NCBI RefSeq assembly: GCF_038419845.1
Contig: NZ_JBCAQT010000016.1
Coordinates: 1-64,000 of the forward strand
Length of the DNA stretch: 64,000 bases
Origin: Marinimicrobium sp038419845
GTDB taxonomy: Bacteria; Pseudomonadota; Gammaproteobacteria; Pseudomonadales; Cellvibrionaceae
Reading direction: 5' to 3'
The notes under the pieces are model-generated. The model made no database searches and had not been told where the DNA came from. It was given only the letters and a program-made list of their open reading frames with translations. The position numbers and the translations under genes were made by a program. Shown one piece after another: positions 56,576 through 64,000 of the stretch. Numbering within the stretch: the stretch's first letter is position 1; each line of letters begins with the position of its first letter.

Positions 56576-57898
56576 CTACTGGCTGATCTGCTGGCGCCAC
56601 CAGCGCGACTTGCCGATCAGTTCGCGTTCATTCAGCGTCTGCAACTGCCGGCTCAGCAGCACCGCGCGCCCGGCCACCCAGACGTGAGTGACACGGTGGC
56701 CGCTGTTGGTATAGACCAACTGCGACACCGGATTGTATACGGGCTGGGCCGCAAGTTCGCTCAATTCGACGGCGGTAATATCCGCCGCCTTGCCCACCTC
56801 CAGTGAGCCGATCTGGTCTTCCAGTCCCAGCGCCCGGGCGCCACCCAGGGTGGCCATGCGCAGAGCGCTGTGGGCATCCAGGGCCTCGGCCCGGCCCGAG
56901 ACCGCCTTGGCCAGAAGTGCGGCGGTTTTCATCTCGCTCATCAGATCCAGATCATTGTTGCTGGCCGCGCCATCGGTCCCGAGCGCCACATTGATCCCCG
57001 CATCCAGCAGCGTCTGCACCGGGCAGAAACCGCTGGCGAGCTTCAGATTCGACTCGGGGCAGTGGACCACATGGGCACCGGACTCACTCAACAGCGCGAC
57101 ATCCGTGTCATCCACCTGCGTCATGTGCACACACTGGGTGAGCGGCGAGAGCAGCCCCAGGTCCGCCAGCCGCTGAGTCGGGCGCTTGCCGTGCTGCTCC
57201 AGCGACTCGGCCACCTCCTTGGCGGTTTCATGCAGATGGATATGAATGGGCGCGTCCAGCTCCTGCGCCAGAGTCGCCACCCGCTTGAGCGGCTCGTCGG
57301 ACATCGTGTAGGGCGAGTGGGGCCCAAAACCGACCGTAATCAGATTGCTGGCGCGGAAATCGTCGTGCAGCGCCAGGCCCTTGCGAAAATACTCCTCCGG
57401 ACCACTGCCCCAGGCTGTGGCAAAGTCCAGGATCGGAAAAGCGATCTGCGCCCGCATATGCGCCTGCTGAGCCGCCTGCGCCGCCTGCTCCGGGAAAAAG
57501 TACATATCACTGAAACAGGTCGTCCCGCTGCGGATCATCTCCGCCATCGCCAGCTCCGTCCCGTCGCGCACCATGTCCTCATTCACCCACTGACCTTCGG
57601 CCGGCCAGATATGGTCATGGAGCCACTCCTTGAGCGGCAGATCATCGGCAATACCGCGCAACAGACTCATCGCCGCATGCCCATGAGCATTCACCAGACC
57701 CGGCATCAGCACATGATTGCCCAGGTTGATCACTTGCTCGGCCTCAAACCGCTTATCCGCCTCCGACTGCGGCACCAGCGCCTGAATCACACCGCCGCGT
57801 ATGGCCAGGGCACAGTTCTCAAACACCCGGTTCTCGGGCACCACCGGCACAATCCAGCGCGCCTTGATAAGCAAATTCACCGTTTCTGGGGCTGCCAT
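56576..57898 (-). CDS. mtaD: 5-methylthioadenosine/S-adenosylhomocysteine deaminase
   Basis: A TrzA/AtzA-type amidohydrolase that deaminates methylthioadenosine in nucleoside salvage. From ATG 57898 it has 440 residues. Metal and active-site segments are present: NAHGHAAMSLLRG (His pair), HIHLHETAKEV, CVHMTQVDDTDVALLSES, and GTDGAASNNDLDLM. The frame opens to 57973 but the extension is not conserved. Gene order next to ubiG supports MtaD. Confidence 0.9.
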   Translation of the reverse strand: MAAPETVNLLIKARWIVPVVPENRVFENCALAIRGGVIQALVPQSEADKRFEAEQVINLGNHVLMPGLVNAHGHAAMSLLRGIADDLPLKEWLHDHIWPAEGQWVNEDMVRDGTELAMAEMIRSGTTCFSDMYFFPEQAAQAAQQAHMRAQIAFPILDFATAWGSGPEEYFRKGLALHDDFRASNLITVGFGPHSPYTMSDEPLKRVATLAQELDAPIHIHLHETAKEVAESLEQHGKRPTQRLADLGLLSPLTQCVHMTQVDDTDVALLSESGAHVVHCPESNLKLASGFCPVQTLLDAGINVALGTDGAASNNDLDLMSEMKTAALLAKAVSGRAEALDAHSALRMATLGGARALGLEDQIGSLEVGKAADITAVELSELAAQPVYNPVSQLVYTNSGHRVTHVWVAGRAVLLSRQLQTLNERELIGKSRWWRQQISQ

Positions 57899-58383
57899 AA
57901 CAACAAATCCTGAGAAAAATCTCCAAAGGCGGGCAGTATACCCCGAAAACCCGCCATTCTGCAGGCCCGGCACGGCTTACCGCCCACGACACCCTCCACC
58001 GGGCGCCACCGCCGCCCCCGGGACCCAAAACCACTGTAGAATCACCCCCTTAGCCGGTTTTTATGGTAGAATTCTGCGCTTTATGTGGTAGCTGCAAAAG
58101 CTCGCACGCGAGCCCATGGAGGCTCTGTAGGTGTTCGGGCGCTACGAAGCTCGTAGGCCCGATTTGGGCGTTTGCTTTCCAGGACCGTGAGCCGTGGGAC
58201 TAGCGCTCTCGAGTTTACAGGGACGTACTTGCAACGTGTCCTGGAAAGCAAACGCCCGAAGCGGGCCGACCTTGAATACCGGCACAAACTGAATTCAAGT
58301 GATTGTTTGGAGTACCAGAACCAGCCGCGCGACAACCCGCGGTTGTTTAACCGACGTTTGATAATAAGGAACTCAGCGAGTCC
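57899..58383. other. mtaD-gyrA intergenic region
   Basis: A 485-bp region between divergent genes. It contains two TAGAAT boxes (58037-58042 and 58067-58072), 30 bp apart, which could be -10 elements of gyrA promoters, though no convincing -35 was seen. It also holds long palindromic element C (58158-58267). The last 100 bp is the gyrA leader ending in AAGGAAC before the ATG. Confidence 0.65.
58158..58267. repeat. Long palindromic element C
   Basis: Perfect 20-bp inverted arms (58166-58185, GGGCGTTTGCTTTCCAGGAC, and 58238-58257), with further pairing of GGCCCG and CGGGCC just outside. The interior has CGAGTTTACAGGGACGTACTTGC, similar to the interiors of elements A and B. The stem sequence is unique to this copy. 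Confidence 0.87.
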
Positions 58384-60960
<2,577 letters not shown>

Positions 60961-60973
60961 CGAAACCCGAGTT

Positions 60974-62074
60974 ATGAGTGAAGACAAGAAACTGCGGCAG
61001 CTGCGCGATCGCATTGACCAGATTGATGAGCAAATCGGACAGCTGATTTCCGAGCGCGCCAGCTGCGCCCAGGAAGTGGCCGATGTGAAAAAGGCCGAGC
61101 TGGGCACCGCCTATGCCAGCCAGACCTTCTATCGCCCGGAGCGCGAAGCCCAGGTGTTGCGCAAGGCCATGGAGCGCAATAAAGGCCCGCTCAGCAATGA
61201 GGAAATGGCGCGTCTGTTTCGCGAGATCATGTCCGCCTGTCTGGCCCTGGAGCAACCGATCAAGGTCGCATTTCTCGGCCCGGAGGGCACCTTCACCCAG
61301 CAGGCCGCACTGAAGCATTTTGGTCACTCGGCGGTGGCCATGCCGTTTTCGGCCATCGACGAAGTCTTTCGCGAAGTGGAAGCCGGCGCGGTCAATTACG
61401 GCGTGGTGCCAGTGGAAAATTCCACCGAGGGGGTGGTCAATCACACCCTCGACAACTTCATGACCTCCAACCTGAAAATCTGCGGTGAAGTGGAGCTGCG
61501 CATCCACCAGAACCTGCTGATTTCCGACGTCACCGACGTCAAGAGCATTACCCGCATCTACTCTCACGCTCAGTCACTGGCCCAGTGCCGTAAGTGGCTG
61601 GATGCGCACTATCCCAAAGCCGAGCGGGTCGCGGTCAGCAGCAACGCCGAAGCGGCCAAGCGATTGAAGGGCGAGTGGAACGCCGCGGCCATTGCCGGCG
61701 GGATGGCGGCCGAATTGTACGAGCTGAAAATTCTGGCCGAAAAAATTGAAGACGAGCCGGACAACTCCACCCGGTTTTTGATCATCGGGACCGAATCCGT
61801 CCCGGCCAGCGGCGATGACAAAACCTCGCTGGTGGTGGCGATGCGCAATGAGCCCGGCGCGCTGCACAATCTGCTCGAGCCCTTTCACCGGCACGATATT
61901 GACTTGACCCGGGTGGAATCCCGCCCGTCCCGCACCGGCGCCTGGACCTATGTGTTCTTCATCGATTTCAGCGGCCATGCCGGGGATCCGGTGGTCAGCA
62001 AGGTGCTAAAGGAAGTCTCCTCCCGTGCGGCGGATCTGAAGCTGCTCGGCTCCTATCCCAAAGCGGTACTTTAG
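60974..62074 (+). CDS. pheA: Bifunctional chorismate mutase/prephenate dehydratase
   Basis: Makes phenylpyruvate from chorismate for phenylalanine synthesis. It has 366 residues from ATG 60974: an N-terminal AroQ chorismate mutase (about 1-90, RDRIDQIDEQIGQLISERA), the dehydratase (about 95-275, VAFLGPEGTFTQQAA, VPVENSTEGVVN) and an ACT regulatory domain (about 285-360, GALHNLLEPFHRHDIDLTRVESRP). It begins 13 bp after gyrA, where Pseudomonas has serC between the two. Confidence 0.95.
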   Translation: MSEDKKLRQLRDRIDQIDEQIGQLISERASCAQEVADVKKAELGTAYASQTFYRPEREAQVLRKAMERNKGPLSNEEMARLFREIMSACLALEQPIKVAFLGPEGTFTQQAALKHFGHSAVAMPFSAIDEVFREVEAGAVNYGVVPVENSTEGVVNHTLDNFMTSNLKICGEVELRIHQNLLISDVTDVKSITRIYSHAQSLAQCRKWLDAHYPKAERVAVSSNAEAAKRLKGEWNAAAIAGGMAAELYELKILAEKIEDEPDNSTRFLIIGTESVPASGDDKTSLVVAMRNEPGALHNLLEPFHRHDIDLTRVESRPSRTGAWTYVFFIDFSGHAGDPVVSKVLKEVSSRAADLKLLGSYPKAVL

Positions 62075-62098
62075 CCTCTTTATGTCTGGGACCTCGAC

Positions 62099-64000
62099 AT
62101 GAGTGATTCAGCCTTCCCTGCATCGCCCACATCGCCCCCGGGCGGCGAGCCCGTTATTGGCAAGCTGGTCGTGGTGGGCCTGGGCCTGATCGGCGGCAGT
62201 CTGGCCGCCGGATTGAAATTGCGTGGTGCCTGCCGGGAGACCATTGGTGTGGTTCGCCGCGCCGAGACCGGGCGCAAGGCGCTGGAGCTGGGCGTGGTTG
62301 ATCGGGTCAGTGCGTCGCTGGAAGAGCTGGCGCCGGAGCTGGGGGAGGGCGATGTGGTCTTTATCGCCGTGCCCACGCTCTCGGTAGAGAGCGTTCTGCA
62401 GACACTGCATGACTGCGTGGCCGATACGGTGACTGTGACCGACGGCGCCAGCGTCAAGGGCAGTGTCCAACGCGCCGTGGAGAAAGTCTACGGCGCCATG
62501 CCCCCGCAGTTTGTGCTCGGCCATCCCATTGCCGGTTCCGAGCGCAGTGGCGTGACCGCCGCCAATCCCGACCTGTACGAACAGCATCGTGTCATCCTGA
62601 CTCCACTGCCGGAAACCGGAGTCGAGCACCGGGAGCGCGTGCGCAATATCTGGCAGGCGGTGGGCGCGGAAGTGCTGGAGATGTCGGTGGCCGAACACGA
62701 TCAGGTGCTGGGCGCCACGAGTCATTTGCCTCACGCCATTGCCTACTCGCTGGTGGATACCCTGGCGGAGGATATCGGCAACCCGAATATTTTCCGCTAC
62801 GCGGCGGGTGGCTTTCGCGATTTCACCCGTATCGCCTCCAGCGACCCGGTGATGTGGCACGACATCATGAAGGCCAACCGGGGCGCGGTGCTCGATTCAC
62901 TGGACCTGTTCATTGACAATCTGACCCGCCTGCGCGGCGCCATCGATCGGGAAGATGGTGAATACCTGCTGGGCGTATTTACCCGGGCCAAGGCGGCGCG
63001 GGATCACTTTACCAATATCTTAGCCAAGAGGGCGTTCGTACCTGCCATGACCACTGCGAAAATAGACTACCTGCTTCAGCCCGGCGGCCAGGTGACCGGC
63101 ACCATTCGCGTCCCCGGTGACAAATCCATTTCTCACCGCTCGATCATGCTCGGCTCACTGGCCGAAGGTGTGACCGAGGTGGAGGGGTTTCTGGAAGGGG
63201 AGGACGCCCTGGCGACGCTCCAGGCCTTTCGCGATATGGGTGTGGTCATCGAAGGCCCGAGTGAAGGCCGGGTAAAAATCCACGGCGTGGGCCTGCAGGG
63301 CCTGAAGGCCCCCAAAAAGCCGCTCTATATCGGCAACTCGGGCACCACCATCCGCCTCATGTCCGGCATTCTGGCGGGGCAGGCGTTCGACAGTGAAATC
63401 AGCGGTGACGTCTCTCTGGCCAAGCGCCCCATGGATCGGGTGGCCAACCCCCTGCGGGAAATGGGTGCTGTGGTGGATACCGCCGAGGGTGGCCGCCCGC
63501 CATTGAAGATCAAGGGCGGCCAGCCGCTCAAGGGCATCGACTACCACCTGCCCATGGCCAGCGCCCAGGTGAAATCCTGCGTACTGCTCGCCGGCCTCTA
63601 TGCCGAGGGCACCACGCGGGTCACCGAGCCGGCGCCCACCCGGGATCACACCGAGCGGATGCTCACCGGCTTCGGCTATTCCGTGTCGCGCGACGGCGCC
63701 GTGGCTGAATTGACCGGGGGCGGTAAGCTCACCGGCACCAAAATTGAAGTGCCCGCCGATATTTCATCGGCCACCTTCTATATGGTCGCGGCCAGTATTG
63801 CGCCGGGTTCGGATCTGACGCTGACCCATGTGGGTATCAACCCCACGCGTATCGGCGTGATCAACATTCTCCAGGCCATGGGCGCCGATCTCACCCTGAG
63901 CAACGAGCGCACCGTGGGCGGTGAACCGGTGGCGGATATCCGTGTACGGTACGCGCCGCTCAAGGGCATCCACATCCCCGAAGACCAGGTCCCCCTGGCC
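62099..64000 (+). CDS. tyrA-aroA: Prephenate dehydrogenase/EPSP synthase fusion, 3' cut by window
   Basis: An open frame of 634 codons with no stop before the window end. Residues about 20-300 are prephenate dehydrogenase (VVVGLGLIGGSLAAGL NAD motif, LGHPIAGSERSG, GATSHLPHA) for tyrosine synthesis. From about 317 (MTTAKIDYLLQPGG) it is 3-phosphoshikimate 1-carboxyvinyltransferase, with GDKSISHRSIMLGS, GNSGTTIRLMSG and PAPTRDHTERMLTG. The frame is continuous across the junction, so it is one fused protein, as in Pseudomonas. An internal ATG at 63047 could still serve as a start for AroA alone. Roughly the last quarter of AroA is missing. Confidence 0.93.
   Translation, partial: MSDSAFPASPTSPPGGEPVIGKLVVVGLGLIGGSLAAGLKLRGACRETIGVVRRAETGRKALELGVVDRVSASLEELAPELGEGDVVFIAVPTLSVESVLQTLHDCVADTVTVTDGASVKGSVQRAVEKVYGAMPPQFVLGHPIAGSERSGVTAANPDLYEQHRVILTPLPETGVEHRERVRNIWQAVGAEVLEMSVAEHDQVLGATSHLPHAIAYSLVDTLAEDIGNPNIFRYAAGGFRDFTRIASSDPVMWHDIMKANRGAVLDSLDLFIDNLTRLRGAIDREDGEYLLGVFTRAKAARDHFTNILAKRAFVPAMTTAKIDYLLQPGGQVTGTIRVPGDKSISHRSIMLGSLAEGVTEVEGFLEGEDALATLQAFRDMGVVIEGPSEGRVKIHGVGLQGLKAPKKPLYIGNSGTTIRLMSGILAGQAFDSEISGDVSLAKRPMDRVANPLREMGAVVDTAEGGRPPLKIKGGQPLKGIDYHLPMASAQVKSCVLLAGLYAEGTTRVTEPAPTRDHTERMLTGFGYSVSRDGAVAELTGGGKLTGTKIEVPADISSATFYMVAASIAPGSDLTLTHVGINPTRIGVINILQAMGADLTLSNERTVGGEPVADIRVRYAPLKGIHIPEDQVPLA

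Noticed and set aside
58037..58072. Two TAGAAT boxes as firm gyrA promoters
   Set aside because: No acceptable -35 hexamer was found at 16-18 bp spacing, so they are only mentioned in the intergenic note.

Overview
The window is chromosomal DNA of a GC-rich gammaproteobacterium with one polar-type flagellar system. The flagellar and chemotaxis layout is Pseudomonas-like: fliC-flaG-fliD-fliS-fliT-fleQ, fleSR, fliEFGHIJ, fliK, fliLMNOPQR-flhB, flhAF-fleN-fliA, then cheYZAB-motCD-parC-parP-cheW. The housekeeping block that follows (yciK-mupP-ubiG-mtaD facing gyrA-pheA-tyrA/aroA) matches the Pseudomonas aeruginosa PA3164-PA3173 neighbourhood minus serC and hisC. A marine Cellvibrionales-type genus would fit, but that is inference from gene order and base composition, not a species call.

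Layout. 1-501: right end of an IS3-family element that appears to have inserted into a REP repeat. 859-2826: a chemoreceptor. 3239-9042: late filament genes (large flagellin, FlaG, FliD, FliS, FliT-like), with sigma-28 promoters. 9358-10809: master regulator FleQ, with a CRP/Vfr-like site upstream. 10984-12276 (minus): RNA helicase RhlE. 12854-15635: FleS/FleR two-component system behind a sigma-54 promoter. 15645-22346: a sensory insertion made of a membrane PAS-only protein divergent from a four-PAS hybrid kinase, which is translationally coupled to a REC-EAL-REC phosphodiesterase. 22501-28647: fliEFGHIJ. 29032-31525: an HsbA-HsbR-HptB partner-switch cassette. 31694-44652: fliK, fliL-flhB, flhA, flhF, fleN, fliA. 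44767-54156: chemotaxis operon with a second stator pair (MotC/MotD) and the ParC/ParP polar-array positioning pair. 54236-64000: housekeeping genes; the last gene, a tyrA-aroA fusion, runs off the window.

How it works together. The promoters read directly from sequence give the usual hierarchy: FleQ, then sigma-54 promoters (fleSR, fliE, fliK, fliL, flhA), then FliA/sigma-28 promoters (mcp, fliC, fliD, fliS). Two signalling modules sit inside the cluster. One is a phosphorelay that probably controls a c-di-GMP phosphodiesterase next to a FleQ that retains c-di-GMP-binding motifs. The other is the Hsb/HptB partner switch, which in P. aeruginosa controls FlgM and c-di-GMP. No CheR, FlgM or rod/hook (flg) genes are in this window.

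The most unusual features are non-coding: three tandem sigma-54 promoter-like units with an 18-bp period upstream of fliK; short tandem duplications in the leaders of fliG, flhF and fleQ; a family of inverted REP doublets (REPIN-like); and three long palindromic elements that share an inner motif but have different, fully paired outer stems. No CRISPR array, prophage, rRNA or tRNA gene was recognised.
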